The notes below the pieces were generated by a model. The model was not told the origin of the DNA. It saw only the letters and a list, made by a program, of their open reading frames with translations, and searched no databases. From NCBI RefSeq assembly GCF_000315625.1, contig NW_005434512.1:31951-92452 (forward strand): a DNA stretch of 60,502 bases, read 5' to 3'. Of this stretch, positions 1 to 11,470 are shown one piece after another. The first letter of the stretch is position 1; the number at the start of each line of letters is the position of its first letter. Source of the stretch: Guillardia theta CCMP2712 (Eukaryota; Cryptophyceae; Pyrenomonadales; Geminigeraceae). The position numbers and the translations under genes are program-made.

Positions 1-3000
1 CCGAAGACGGCAAGACGATCCTCCATGGCATCTAAGGGCAGGTCAGCATCCAGGAGGAGATCAGACAAGGCAGGGCATCAGCATCATCACCAAGAGAAGG
101 GACACCGACGGACAATAGTGTCGTAGGCGATGGCAGACTTGAACTTGTTATAGATGATAGAGGCCGGCAATGCAATAGTTGGGGGGGGAGGGTATTGGGG
201 GCGGCGGGACCTTAGTGAGAGGGTCAGTTGTCTTGATGACTTCGTTCAGCCACTTCTGCCCCTTCCACATCTGCTGGCTAAGAGAAAGGAGAACGTCACG
301 TGTGCTAGCATGCAGTACCCCTTCCTACCTGCAGTAGCCCACCGGGTACTTGTACTTGCCAGTCCTGAAGGCCTCGCTCTTGGGTATCTCCGAGCCAGGG
401 TTGAGGAGGGTGAGCGAGTCGATCTGCTGCGGCTGGAAGGCTGGCCGATCGCTGCTGGACTTGTCCCCGGCAGAAGGGAGGAGACCATCATGGTTGTGGT
501 GGAGCTTGATCTTCTTGATCTTCTTTCCGTCCTACAGCACCGTAAGAAAGCGAGCAAAGAGGAGGACGAGGAGGACGAGGACGAGGAGGAGTTGGAAGTG
601 AAGGGGGTGTGGGTGAGGTGGAGTAGAGACCTGGAAATCATCGTCCCCGGACTCATCAGATTCAGCTTGCGCTCTCCCCCGCTTCTTCTTGCTCCCTCGC
701 GCCCCTGCCCCTGCGCTTTTCTTGCTCGCATCGAAATATCGCTTGAGGCATTCGTTTGCTCGCTTCGGCAGCTTGCTCAGAACATCCTCCTTGTTCCCCC
801 CCCTCTCGCCCTCCTGTTCCCTCGACGGAAAATTTCGCAGCAGCGACGCGATGCTCGAGCTTGACCCGCTCGCGATCCTCCCGCACTCCTCGAGCCCGTA
901 CTTGTACACTCCCCACAGCAGCTCCTTGTCGTGTTTCACCGTCCATGTGCTGCATGGTCGAGCAGCATTGAAGTCCTTGGGGTTTCCCAGCACGTCCCTG
1001 CTCTCTCGGCAGGTCTTCCCCAGCAGCGCCAGCTGGAGGAGCCGCCGCATCGTCTCCCCGCAAGTCTTGTCGGAGATGTTACACACTTTTCTCATAACCC
1101 GCTCGTCCACCTTGAGCCTCGCCCCCGACCCCTCCCCGACTTTCTTCAGCTCTTGGTCCTCCTTCACGATCTGCTTCAGCTCCTCAGGAGACGCGCCCGC
1201 CACCTTAGCGCAGGTCTTGACGTACTCGCGCGAGAAGCTTATCACGTCGTCCACGCTGGGGGCCTTCACGTTTGCCGCCCGGTAAATTTCCTCCCATCGG
1301 CCAAACCCCAAAGAGAGCAGGTGCTTCCTGACGCTCTTCATGTCCACCCCTGTCCAGTAGTTGGACCCTCTCCTCCTGTCGCTGTCGCTCAAGCTCCCGT
1401 CGCTCTGCGATCCCTCCTTCTTGGACTCATCGAACCCCAACCGCGACACTCCCGTCCTTCTCCGAGGACCCATATCTTCATGCACCACCTCCACCTTTTC
1501 CTTCTTTACCGGATTTGGCATCAACTTCTCCCAGAAGTTCGGATCGTTGTAGTCGATCTCTGCCCCAGCTGATGCCGGCACAAAGCTCGCCGTTGAGAAC
1601 GAGTTCCCAGCTGACCGAGCCCCACTGTCTTCCACGATCTTGGTACTTCGCCGCTGCAGGATAGATTCGATGTCTTCCTCGTTAAACTTTGTGCTCTCCT
1701 CTTCCGCCTCCTTCTTGAAGAGATCGTAAGCCCCGTGCCGCAGCAGCCGCTCCAGCTCCTTCTTGTCCTCCTTGCTCGTCTTCTTCGTCCCCTGCTTCCC
1801 CGTGATCACCGCCTGCTCCAGACCCTGTTTCTGCGACGCCCGCTCCAGCATCCTCCTCTCGTAAGTCTTCACCGTGATGAGCCGGTAGATTTTCACCTCC
1901 CGCGTCTGCCCGATCCTGTGGCATCTCGCCTGAGCCTGCAGGTCGTTCTGAGGGTTCCAGTCGCTGTCAAAGATGATGACGGTGTCCGCCGTTGTCAGAT
2001 TGATCCCCATCCCCCCAGCCTTGGTGCAGATGAGGAACACGAACCTGTGATCTCCCTGCTCGTTGTACCGATCAATGGCGCTCTGACGCATGTTCCCTCG
2101 GATCCGACCATCAATCCGCTCGAAGGGAAACTCCTTGGCCCGCATGTACTTCTCCAGCATGTCCAGCACGCGGATGAACTGGCTGAAGATCAGCACACGG
2201 TGATGCTCCGTCCGCAGCTTCGGGAGAATCTTGTCGAGCAAGACCATCTTGCCGGAATGAAAAATGAGCTGTTGCAGCATGTCCGCACCCGACGAATGGC
2301 TCCTGACCTGCCGCAGAAACTTCAGACGTCTCCCTCCTCCTCCTTCCTCTTCCCCTCCCTCCTCTCATTCCCAAGCTCTTCTCTCCCCCCATGTTCTTCC
2401 TCAATGTTTTGACATGCAAGTCCGCCCATGGGACGTCAGCACTGACTTCCATCAACAAGTCCAGGCTTCAAGGCATCCATCATACATTCAACTCTCTCCG
2501 GGGAGCACCCGAACGGCAACGAGCACATACATGAACACGCAAGGCAGACCTGCTCCTCCACCCCGTCGATCAAGTATGGATGATTGCAACACTTGCGAAG
2601 CTCCATCTCCACATTTCTCAGCGCAGGCACTTGCGCTCCCTTGGCTCCCTTCCTCAGCCAGTCGAAGTTCTTTTCGAGGATCGACTTATACGTAGTCCGC
2701 TGCAGCTGCGACATCTCAACCTCTACAATGATCTCTTCCTTGGGGGGGATAGACTTTTCCACATCCTCCTTGTGCCTGCGGAGCATGAAGGGCTGGAGCG
2801 CCTTGCGCAGCTCCACGATCTGCCCGGCGGTCTCTGGGGGGTTCCCGTAGCGGTCGAGGAAGAGCTCGAGGTTGTCGAAGTTGTTGGGGGAGAGGAAGTG
2901 GAGCAAGCACCACAGCTCCTCCGTGTTGTTCTGCAAGGGAGTCCCAGTCATCAGGACGCAGTGCGCTGCATCGTCAGGGTTCGAGCAGGGGGGGACGGCC

Positions 3001-4778
3001 TTGAAGGACTTGAGGGAGGTGAAAGTCTTGGACGATTTGTTCTTCAACCGGTGGGCCTCGTCGACGATCACGCAGTCCCACATGATGTCAGCAAGAATAC
3101 CTCCGTTCTCCTCGTCTTTCATCACCACCTCCCACGTCGTGATCAGCACGTTGAACTTGAGCTCCTCCGACACCTTTCGGTGTTCATCATCAAGGAAGTA
3201 GAACTCGTACTTGAAGATGATGTCCCTTGAGTCCTGGTTGCCGTGGAAGACTATTGCGTTCAAGTCCGTCCACGCTTCGACTTCTCGAAGCCAGTGGGGT
3301 ATGGTGGATAGAGGAGCCACCACAAGGAACGGGCCGCGTCTTCCCTGCTTCTGGTTCAGCCATGACATGAAGCCCACCGCCTGGACTGTCTTTCCTAGTC
3401 CCATCTCATCGGCAAGGATGGAGCCTCTGCGCTGGAGCCAGTTGAAGATGAGCCAGTTGACGCCCTCACGCTGGTACTCGCGGAGGGAGTTGCCTTTGAA
3501 GAAGCACTCCTTCACGTAGTCCTCGATGTCCTCTGACTGTGAGATCCGCTCAACAGGAGGACGCTTCTCCCTCTTGTTGTCGGGGATCTTTGAGAACAAC
3601 TCGAACTGCCGGATCTTCTCGCTCGCCACCTGCGATCCCACAGAGTCCACGATCGACTCTCTTCGCTCCCACGTGGCCTCCGCATATGGGAGGTTTCTCC
3701 ATTTGCAAAGATATTCCATCACTGCATCCTCCTCACCCTCCTCCGGCCTCTCCCGGCTCGCCACGATCCGCTCGACCTCGGCGAAGGTCGGGTCGAAGTA
3801 GTCTCCTCCACGATCTTCCACCTCCCATCGAATGACGTCCCACCACTTGGAGATGAAGTTGTTGAGCCTGATCTTCCCTCCCTCCGCAAAGATCGTGTCC
3901 GGGGACTCCCACGTCACATGCAGGTAGCTCTTGTCTCGCCACTTGATCAGGTACCTCTCTGAGAAGCTTCCGTCCTCTTCTCTCTTCTCCTCGAATCCAA
4001 GGATCTTGTCAATCCTGCACTTGTTCTGCTCGATCGCCCCCTGTTCTTCTTGATAGTAGAGCTCCTTTTCATCGCTCTCCAGCAAGTCGCTGTCATCAGA
4101 CTCAATCACATACTTGCTCTTCCCCGAGCTGTTCTGCGCGCTCCTCCTCACTGATCGTCGCTGGTTGCCACCCTTCTTCTTTGTGGCTGGAGCAGCGAAT
4201 CCATCTGAGTCGCTCGAGTCTTTGCTCTTGCGATTCTTTCCTGCTTTCCCTTTAGGTCTTGATCCGAAGTCCTCCGAGTCGCTGTCGCTGGCCTGAGAGA
4301 ACTGGCAAGTCGAAACGAGTCAGGATGGGGTCAGACGGCGCCCAGGCTCACATCTTCTTCCTCGGAGGATTCGAATCGATTCGATCGCTTCTTGCTCGCA
4401 GGCTTGCCCGCAGGCTTGCCTTTCTTGTTTCCAGCTTTCGACTGCGTGAGGAACGGTCATGGTGGAGGCGTTTAGAGGAGGCAAGTAACCACTGAAGCCT
4501 TCTGCTTCTCTTGTGCCTTGACAGGCTTCGGCACCACCGCCTTCTTGTTGGAGGCTGACCATTCTTCTCCTTCGGAATTGCTCTCCGAGCTTGAGGCTAT
4601 TCGCCTCCTATCACCGCCACTCGAAGCCTTGGAATCCATCCTGCTCGTCAAGATGAATCAAGGACCCACAGGCTACCTACACATCATCTCTAACCTCTTC
4701 TTCTTGCTGTCAACGTCTGAATCACTCCCTGGCGCCCGGAAATCCCCGTCGTTGTTGTCGTCATCCCCTCCATCGTCG

Positions 4779-4810
<32 letters not shown>

Positions 4811-4960
4811 GTTCTGGTTTCGGTTTGTATCCTGCGACATCGGTTTGAAGAGCTGCTTCCCTCCTGTGGTTGGTCGAGGAGCGCTCTCGCTCTCTCCATT
4901 CTTCACGGGGACGGAATCCGAGCTTCCATCCCCAGACTCGGAATCACCGGAATCGGACAT
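1..4960 (-). CDS. CHD1-like chromodomain helicase (chromatin remodeller), 3' end beyond the window
   Basis: ATP-dependent nucleosome remodeller acting in the nucleus. Exons read on the minus strand: 4960-4695, 4640-4490, 4441-4352, 4292-2550, 2307-631, 531-329, 277-211 and 143-106, with phase kept throughout; the gene continues past position 1. The N-terminus is acidic and Ser-rich with a poly-Asp run. Two chromodomains follow (KWRDKSYLHVTWES near residue 285, KWRNLPYAEATWE near 365). The SNF2 motor has motif I DEMGLGKT (about 465), DEAHRLKN, TGTPLQNN, and a C-lobe with LIFSQF, TKAGGMGINL and QARCHRIGQ, so all catalytic motifs look intact. After the motor come SANT/SLIDE-like stretches (YWTGVDMKSVRKHLLSLGFG; WTVKHDKELLWGVYKYGLEE). 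The tandem chromodomains and SANT-SLIDE order match CHD1/CHD2 and not ISWI or Mi-2. The C-terminal exons carry an FYRN-like segment (YKYPVGY). The last 100 bp are poorly resolved. Confidence 0.95.
4775..4815. repeat. (TCG)n coding microsatellite in the CHD gene
   Basis: A near-pure TCG run that reads as poly-Asp on the minus strand inside exon 1 of the CHD-like gene. Acidic N-termini are common in CHD1 proteins, so this is ordinary coding low complexity. Confidence 0.85.
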
Positions 4961-6456
4961 CAACAGTTTGCCTGGCAGACGAGACAGGTCACCCAGAGAA
5001 ACGATTCAGCACAGGAAGGGAAGGGGCGAGATGCAAGAGAGGAGAGGATAAGTGAAAACTTCATCGAAGTCATGTCTCGAAGGTGAAAAATATGCATGAG
5101 AGAAAATGAGACTAGAGGGGTACGAGGATAGTTGCAATAGATGAAGCATCAGGAGCGGGAAGCGGTCGATAGCATGATGGAAGATACGACAGTCAGACCA
5201 TGGGCATAAGGAGGGAGGAGGAAAGGAGGAGGAAAAGGAAAAGGGATGGGGGGATCAACAATTAGAAGTCAGACAAGTAAAGCTTTGGCAGATTTGAGTG
5301 AAACAGAAGCCGTTCAGGATATCGCGACAAGGAAAAGCGACTCCAAGAGAGTAGAGATGATAGCTAGAAGAAACAAGGAAGATAGCCTGGGAAGCGCAAC
5401 GAGGAGCGAATGTAGAACGAGGGTATCAGGTGCAGGGAAAATGCCGAAATGCAAGCAAAGCAAATCGGGATCAGGACGTTGGAGAGGGATGTGCAAGGCG
5501 ATAATCAAGGAGTTGAAGATGTGGACGGAGGGAGGTAGAAGGGGCAGAGAAGGAGGAGAAGCGAGGGTGGCGGCGAGCACATGGAAGGAGGGAGGGGGGG
5601 CGGGACGGACGGGGGGGGCGGGGGGGGAGGGAGAGGAGAGGGAAGTAAAAGTGTTAAGTCGATTACGGCAGGCCTCAGTTTTTATTTATATGTTTCGAAA
5701 CTGGTACACTTTAAAAACGTTTATTTTAATTTGTACGAGATGAATCCGATACTTGCTATGACCATGTACATATAAAGGTGTTTTTAAAATTAGGTAACTA
5801 ATATCAAGCTTTAGTTACTCTCATGTTTTCCATATTAACTGTACAAATTTTATATACATGTAAAAATCCTGCATGACGTGGGAGGAGCGCTGGAACTGGT
5901 CCCGTGGGAGCGGAGGAGCAGGAGCCGCAGCAGCAGCAGCAGCAGCAGGAGCAGCAGCAGCAGCAGGAGAGTTGGTACAAGGACAGAGAAGGAGTGATCA
6001 GGGAGAGAAGACAGACAGACAGACAGAGTAGGTAGAGTATCCTTCACCCTTCGCACGGAAAATGGCAGGCGTCGTAGGGGAAAGAGGGAAGGACTTCGGT
6101 GACTTCAAGCGCTGGTGGGACATCTGAGGTCCAAAATAGCTTGTAAAGGGTGAGATGCAGTCAAGAAGTCCTAGCAGAACAGGCAGAAACGAATGTGTAT
6201 GGACCGGAATTCTGCCATGCTGAATTGTTGGTATGCTGACTTATTTCTTTGAGGTTTCGTTGAGGGTTCTCAATCAGACTTCTGTCTCCATCAGACAACA
6301 AGCTTAATGCCACCAATTTGATTGGTTGACGTAGAACTAGAGCCTGTTGGAGGAATCCGGACTTGTCTTTTGAACCGGTATGCGGGTGAACGTCATTTAA
6401 AGAGGGAGGGGAACCGGGGGGGGGGAGCGGAGGGGTTGAAGCAAGCAAGGATTAAG
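4961..6456. other. Intergenic region between two divergent genes
   Basis: Lies between the CHD start (-) and the MRH gene start (+), so it should contain both promoters. It is purine-rich in 5100-5650, with G-runs around 5586-5635, then AT-rich to about 5870. A CAG/GCA run lies at 5928-5970. No convincing coding segment was seen; open frames here are low-complexity Arg/Gly or Ser/Leu strings with no family resemblance. Confidence 0.7.
5928..5970. repeat. (CAG)n-type trinucleotide repeat
   Basis: Two short CAG/AGC runs separated by GAG. Intergenic, with no coding context on either strand. Confidence 0.85.
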
Positions 6457-7690
6457 ATGCTCTACGCTACAAAAGCGATACTTGTTCTCACCCTGAAGTT
6501 GATGGTACTCCTTCTCCATCTAGCGTGTTGAGTTGATGGCTGGGGCAGGCGATGGGGGTCAAGGCAGACAGCACTGGCGAGCATGAATGTCGGTGGAAGT
6601 ATAACCAGCTGCATTGGGACCTCACGCCTCTCATCCGACATTCGTGAGTCTCCCCCACATCCTTTATCTTGTTCAGCTACCAAGAGCTCGACTGACCGTC
6701 ACTCTCAGCCCTCAGCGAGACTACCGGGTGAAGCGAGACCGGTGGGAGTTCTACCTCAATGTCTGCGCCAACACCATCAAGGTGAAGGGTCCCGCCTACT
6801 CGCCCCCAGCTCAAGTCGAGCAGGTCCCGAGCACATGCAAGCAGCAGTTCGGACCGACTGCTGAGAGATCGCCGGGATATCAAACCCTGCAACATGACGG
6901 GGAGGTTTGCGGTGTCCACTTGAGCTTGGGGCGAGCTGAGATGGGTTGGCAGACTGCTTGCTACTACATGGGGAATGTGCACACAGCAAAGTGGGGGCTG
7001 CTGGACGAGAACAACCCAGAGGACGGGGTGAAGCTGACGTACTCAGCAGGGACAAAATGTGAGGGAGGAGGGAGGCAAGTCGCGGTTCCTCTTGATGACC
7101 CAACGAGTCAGGTGATGCCAAGACTGGGAGATCGATCGAGTATCACTTCATCTGCGATCCTCAGATCGGCGTCGGGCAGCCCGTCACGTACTGCTCCTCC
7201 TCCTCAGCGCTCAAAGTGACACATCGATCAGGGTTGCGGGAGAATGTCGCTTCATGGTCATATGGCAGACTATCTACGCGTGTCCCTTCTACCCGACTCA
7301 CTATCCTCGGCTCCTCTTGTGGTGCCATCCCAGCCGATGACGGCGATGACGATGACGATGACGATGCGTTTGCAGGAGTAGCGTCGCGATCGTGCTCTAC
7401 TTGCTCATGGGCTTCGCATACAACATCAGAAATAACGGGATGAAGGTTTCCCTTGCTGCTATACCTCACAGGTGCTTGCTCTACTCGCTCCTCTCGTTCT
7501 CACGGCTCTCAGTTCCTCCTTCCTTGCGCTATGGGCATGGCTCAAGTACCTCGTCATGAGCCTTTTCGGTGAGAGGCTCGTCCTTGTTACATAACGTGAC
7601 GCTTCCTCTTCAGGATTTTTGTTTGGAAATCGTGAAAGAGACATCGGAAGTTCAGAGGAGACTACGAGGTTGAATCCAACCCCCGTTTAA
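6457..7690 (+). CDS. MRH-domain membrane protein (Atg27 / cation-dependent M6P-receptor-like)
   Basis: Probable type I membrane lectin-like receptor of the endomembrane system. Exons by eye: 6457-6504, 6549-6643, 6709-6904, 6953-7078, 7123-7187, 7232-7318, 7376-7471, 7513-7568, 7614-7690. Five introns are 41-48 bp, three of them exactly 44. Exon 1 encodes a hydrophobic signal peptide (MLYATKAILVLTLKLM). The lumenal part shows MRH landmarks in order: YNQLHWDLTPLI, WEFYLNVC, GVKLTYSAGTKCEGG, IEYHFICD, ECRFMVIWQTIYACPF. One transmembrane helix follows (VAIVLYLLMGFAYNI), then the IPH motif typical after the membrane span of this family, and a short tail ending RLNPTPV. Intron 6905-6952 is a multiple of three and might instead be retained. 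Known MRH proteins sort lysosomal enzymes or act in autophagy; which applies here cannot be told. Confidence 0.85.
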
Positions 7691-7821
7691 CAGAACCTAG
7701 CTCATTGTTTATAAACCTCCGATAATCTCAGATCTAATTACCATCACTTGGCTCACACACACACACACAAGGTTTCTTCTATTGATCTATCATGCTACTT
7801 CAACCCTTGCCCGTACAAACT
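7691..7821. other. Short convergent spacer with (AC)n
   Basis: Separates the stop codons of the convergent MRH and PDZ genes. Contains a short CA run near 7755-7770. Both polyadenylation sites must lie here or overlap the neighbouring gene. Confidence 0.7.
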
Positions 7822-9944
7822 TCAGAACAAGTCTCCGCCCCATGGTGATCGCTGCACAGTGGAGTACTGCGGTTGGTTGGGAGGAGGCATGTAGCCGAAG
7901 TTTCCATCTTGAGTGGAGTATTGCGGCATGTTGACGGCGTTCATGCTGGAGTACAAGTTGCCTTGCTGATAGCGGAGGGTCAAGAGGAGAAACATGGCAG
8001 GAGAGATCTAGACCTGTCTGTTAACTTGCCAAGAAGGCTCGTTGCCTCTAGGGCTGAGGTTTCCTACCGAGATGATGTTTTGCGAAGCTTTGAGGCATGT
8101 CAGTGAGAGGCGTCAAGAACGACTATGATTACGTAGCATCATCTGCGGGCGGAACGAAGCGACTGGAGCCATTGCTGGGCTCCTCAAAAAGTTCTGCTGA
8201 AGCTTGTTCTTGCTGTCAGTCGATGAAGGGGATCAGAAGAGAGTACCAAAGGCCTCGGAATCGTTGACTGCATCTGCATGTGAGGCATGGGAGGCGGGGG
8301 GGGCATAGAAGGCATGGAGATCATCGATGGCTGCTCGATCTGTCAAGGAACAGAAGCTCAGTCAGCTGACACAAGTCGAGCAACCTGCTCGCTCACATAG
8401 TTGATGTTGGGAGAAAACGGCGGCGGCGGCGGCATCATAATTTGCTGTGGACACGATGAAATGTCAGGGGCTTCAGTGGAGGAGGCTGGGGGTCGGGGAC
8501 ATACGTTGGGTCTTGGCAGTTGAGGGGGCTCAGGGGGCTGGAGCAAAGGGGCGCAGTCTCGGACGACAGGGATCTGGGGAGACATGTCAGCTTGGAGGAG
8601 TTGAGACCCAACAAGATTTTCTCATGTCGTTACCACACGCTTGTCGGTGTGGATCTGAACGACAGAATGAATGGCGTCGGTAAGGAGACCCTTGATCCTA
8701 TCCTCTGAGAACCCTGCTACATCCTTCCCGTCGACCTCTTCGATCAGCTCCCCGTGCTAGCAAGACCAGTCAGCACCAGCCATCGAGTCACTTGCTCTAC
8801 CGTGAAGCCCACTTTCTCAGCCGATGAGCCTTTAGTCACGTTGCCGATTACGAAAGACTGAGTTGGAGAACGAGCATCAGAGTGAACATCATAGGAGCAG
8901 CTTGTTACCCCCGTCTTCTCGCCGTTGAACCATTCTTTGGGGCAAGGCTCAATGGAAAATCCAGGACTAGCGATTGTGATACCCAGTTTCTGTGAGCCTT
9001 GTTAACATGAGAAGGTCAAGGATTGCAAGGTGGCAACCTTCATTTCAATGATCTCTTTCATTCTGGCTTCCAAGATTTCCTTCTCATCAAGTTCCTTTGA
9101 ATCTTCTTTGTTCTGTAGATTGATGTCAGCTGGAATGCTCATGTAAGAAGATTAAAACCTCCTCTACGTTCTCATCATCAGACCTGTTGGAAGAACGGAT
9201 ATATCAGGTGCACACACCAACTTGTGAACAAGAGACACTCACTTCTTGACGATAATTTTTCGAATAATCTCAACGTCGTATTCAGTATTCCGAGAAGCTG
9301 TACAAGCTTCAATGATTGCAACAAAAACTCCGAAAGATTCCAACCTGATTTCATGCGCAAGAGGACAGGGGAGTCAACAGGCCCAGGGATCTTCTGGGAG
9401 AGAGTCCAGATGTCCCAGTTGCTCACCTTCTCTCCGTTAACCTGCAGCAGGAGCTCACTTAACACTGCTGCTCCTGCTGCCATCAAAAGCTCACCTCGAT
9501 GAGAACGTCGTTGAAGGAGACAAGACCAGACGTTGCTGCTGGTCCATCGGGAAAGATCTGACGGAGAGAGTCAAACAGGAGAGCAAGCGCATGGAGATCA
9601 GAAGCATGAGAGGTGATTTCATCACCTTTTGTACGTAGAACTCACGTTGCCCAGATTCCATATTGATCCGATCGGAAAAAGCGATTCCGACCTGACAGTT
9701 TGTCCTTCAATCCAAGACAGGAGCATCCCTTGCGCGGGAAAGGCTCACTCACCCCTCCTTTGGGCTTCAACGAAGACTTGTTGATAGACATGGTCTGAAT
9801 CTGAGATTGAATCTCCGCGATGGTTCCGTTTCCATTGGGGAATGCGATACTTCTTGGCTCTTGGATTGTACGGACAGCCATCGGGGGAAACGACATCTCG
9901 ACGAGCAGTTGAGGAAGCTGGCGATAACCTTCCATACAAGTCAT
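7822..9944 (-). CDS. Protein with two PDZ domains and a Pro/Tyr/Gln-rich tail
   Basis: Multi-exon scaffold protein. The first exon encodes MSFPPMAVRTIQEPRSIAFP and then enters PDZ 1: VGIAFSDRINMESG (9691-9650), IFPDGPAATSGLVSFNDVL (about 9557-9500), VNGEKVSNWDIWTLSQKIPG and PVLLRMKSG (about 9440-9350). A charged helical linker (EKEILEARMKEIIEMK, about 9100-9045) leads to PDZ 2: LGITIASPGFSI, SFVIGNVTKGSSAEKVGFTV, HGELIEEVDGKDVAGF and DAIHSVVQIHTDKRV. The tail is proline- and methionine-rich (MMPPPPPFSPN) and ends with QYSTQDGNFGYMPPPN...SPWGGDLF then stop at 7822-7824. PDZ domains bind C-terminal peptides, so a membrane or cytoskeletal scaffold role is inferred. Several downstream in-frame ATGs leave the exact start open (9944 or 9935). 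Confidence 0.82.
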
Positions 9945-11470
9945 GGCAGGTCATGTTATCCCATGTCACATGTCAGAACACATGCCCAAAGCATTGTCTC
10001 ATTTCCCTCTCCTGCCGTTGCCTGATTTGCTGCATGCCCTTCAAAATGATCTGATGCAACCATTCTTGCTACACTTTTCTCAATTTTTCTTCTACTCAGG
10101 CTTCCTCATCCGCTGGAGGGATCTATCTTTCAGCACTCCTCTTCTCCGTCCCTCCATTTCCATCCTCTTCCTCCGTCTAAGACGACTTTCCTGTCCTCTG
10201 TTCACTGCAGAGGACTGCGCTGCCATACACGGCCATCTGAGGACATTCCGTTTCTGTGTAACGATTAGAAATTTCAAATACTTTTGAAATATTATCTCAT
10301 ATAATCAAATTTACAAGAAACTATTGTCAGAGCATATCGCAAAATTGAATAATTTGTGTGAAACAATCAGCCTTCACGGAAATGCCAGTGTCTGCAAGGC
10401 TCGGAATGCGGGGTGGTCCCTCATTCTCGTCCCACTCAATGAGTACCCCTTCTTTCACCTGCATTAACAAGGGTACTCCACTCAGTGACTGGTGTGCATG
10501 GGTAGGGGTATATGTCCCCACCCTCCACGCATCTGGGTATTAGAGGGGTGTAAGGGGGTCCTTCTGTAACGGCCCTATTCATATGCTACTGTGTGAATTA
10601 GCTGGGTGTCCAGGTGTTACACTGATGGACTCATCCGATCCGAGGCGAGCCCGGCGGGACTGCCAACTGGCAACACGGTCGGCCCGCCCGGCCAGGCCGG
10701 GCCGGCCCACTGCTGACGGAGACCTCTAGTACGGTGCGCCCGACTGCGGCGCCCGACTCGACAACATCATGTTGTAAGGGTCAAGCCACCTCCGAGGCTC
10801 GCCGACTCTTCCCGGAGTCCCGGAGTCCGGATTCAAAGTTTCACTGCCGACGGCGGCACTCCGGGTTTCCGTGAGCCTGTGAGTGATCGCCGGGACTCGG
10901 ACTCCAAGGCTCGCCGACTCTTCCGGAGTCCGGATTCAAAGTTTCACTGCCGACGGCACTCCGGGTTTCTGTGAGCCTGTGAGTGATCGCCGGGACTCGG
11001 ACTGCCTCTCAGTAAACTCAGTTGTGACTCTCGCAGCGGCCTCCTCCTCCGACCCTCCTCAGTTCTCAGTCTTGTTGCTTGAGCCGTTGCTTGAGATCCG
11101 GGATCATTCACAGGCCCGGGGCAACTCACATACCGCCGGGTCACGTTGTGAAACAAGAGTGGAGCTTCCGACTCGACTATACTATGATTAAGGCTTGGCT
11201 ATAAGATCGGAACAGCCCGGCTATGAACTACTAGTCCCCGGAGTACACTTCACGACTGATGAATCTAGCTATCGGATACTATAAATAATTGAAACCAAAA
11301 CTGGAGGCGCCTAGCTAGTTGTCTACCGAGCTGTATTCCAGTAGGCCCTTAGTGGACCCCCTGACCTGGGGTACCCACCCGTTCTCATTTGGCCTCTGGA
11401 TGACTGCTAGTAAGGGGTCTAGAGTTCTGAAGGACCCCTACCATACCTAAAGACAGGGGACTCAACGGCT
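9945..11470. other. Intergenic region with GC-rich island and tandem duplication
   Basis: Lies between the PDZ gene start (-) and the large + gene at 11471. The part near 10250-10360 is AT-rich. From about 10620 to 11160 it becomes GC-rich with nested GGCCGGGCC-type palindromes and a duplicated block. The last 150 bases have CCCC/GGGG runs like those in other spacers of this window. No coding segment is supported. Confidence 0.7.
10796..11003. repeat. Tandem duplication, about 100-bp unit, two copies
   Basis: Copy 1 at 10796-10903 and copy 2 at 10908-11003 share GGCTCGCCGACTCTTCC, GGATTCAAAGTTTCACTGCC, ACTCCGGGTTTC and GAGTGATCGCCGGGACTCGG in the same order. Copy 1 carries small internal insertions. 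It lies inside the GC-rich island. Confidence 0.9.

Noticed and set aside
5246-5743. A 165-codon + frame upstream of the MRH gene
   Set aside because: Arg/Gly/Lys low complexity caused by purine-rich DNA; no domain, no splice context.
7188-7207. A 20-bp intron (GTACTGCTCCTCCTCCTCAG) in the MRH gene
   Set aside because: It would restore frame, but the next AG at 7230-7231 gives a 44-bp intron that also restores frame and matches the size of neighbouring introns.
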